Assembly (NCBI RefSeq): GCF_000429685.1
Contig: NZ_AUCI01000028.1
Span: 1 to 41,426 of the forward strand
Direction: 5' to 3'
Length of the DNA: 41,426 nt
Origin: Salibacterium aidingense DSM 18341
GTDB lineage: Bacteria; Bacillota; Bacilli; Bacillales; Marinococcaceae
The position numbers and the translations under genes are program-made. The notes beneath the pieces were generated by a model, which worked only from the letters and a program-made list of their open reading frames with translations, had not been told where the DNA came from and did no database searches. The number at the start of each line of letters is the position of its first letter. Positions within the stretch are counted from its first letter, which is position 1. This document shows positions 41,393 through 41,426 of the stretch, one piece after another.

Positions 41393-41426
41393 CTCCGCTG
41401 AATGGACGTTCTTGTTATATAAACCC

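Overview
The window looks like chromosomal DNA of a Bacillaceae-type Firmicute. Most starts have strong AGGAGG-like Shine-Dalgarno sites with ATG, GTG or TTG starts. There is a full-length SinR-like repressor, three good CcpA (cre) sites, YesMN-type and CitST/DctSR-type two-component systems, and a sigma-54 activator. The acidic secreted lipoprotein and the Na+-coupled carriers suggest a salt-adapted lineage; that is inference. I see no rRNA, tRNA, CRISPR array, phage module or transposase.

Layout. 1-1.4 kb: 3' part of a succinate-semialdehyde dehydrogenase gene. 1.5-7.4 kb: a minus-strand operon (47-aa membrane protein, Na+/solute symporter, two M20 hydrolases) with a near-consensus -24/-12 promoter, divergent from a PAS/AAA+/Fis sigma-54 activator; probably one uptake-and-hydrolysis unit for an N-acylated or N-carbamoylated compound. 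7.5-7.65 kb: structured intergenic DNA with a possible three-way junction. 7.7-11 kb: divergent quinone-oxidoreductase-like and SDR genes, two small membrane genes and a probably frameshifted membrane gene. 11.1-21.2 kb: a minus-strand sugar cluster (binding lipoprotein, YesM/YesN-like pair, two ABC permeases, GH1 glycosidase, ROK kinase, Gfo/Idh/MocA oxidoreductase); no ABC ATPase is present. Two cre sites mark its promoters, and its upstream half is clearly more AT-rich than its downstream half.

21.3-25.4 kb: a small unknown protein, a sulfotransferase-like protein followed by CysQ (PAP phosphatase), a second Gfo/Idh/MocA protein and a PHP phosphatase. 25.5-31.1 kb: an amidase, then a GntR-led sugar-acid-type operon (DHDPS-family lyase/dehydratase, enolase-superfamily protein, ketoglutarate-semialdehyde-type dehydrogenase). 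31.1-32 kb: a 60-aa protein divergent from SinR. 32-36.2 kb: a citrate/dicarboxylate-type sensor pair and an SLC13 (DASS) carrier with a cre site.

36.2-41.2 kb: the least explained part. An OmpR-type two-component system lies between two promoters with the same architecture: TGACAT direct repeats 11 bp apart, then exactly 10 bp, then a -10 element. One promoter precedes a secreted protein made of five 28-residue repeats. The other precedes a 376-base stretch without an assigned gene that folds on paper into two hairpins, a C-rich linker, a 13-bp long-range stem and a strong terminator; I propose a regulated structured RNA. A YrhK-like protein and a minimal FAD protein follow. The window ends in a strong terminator and a large palindromic element.
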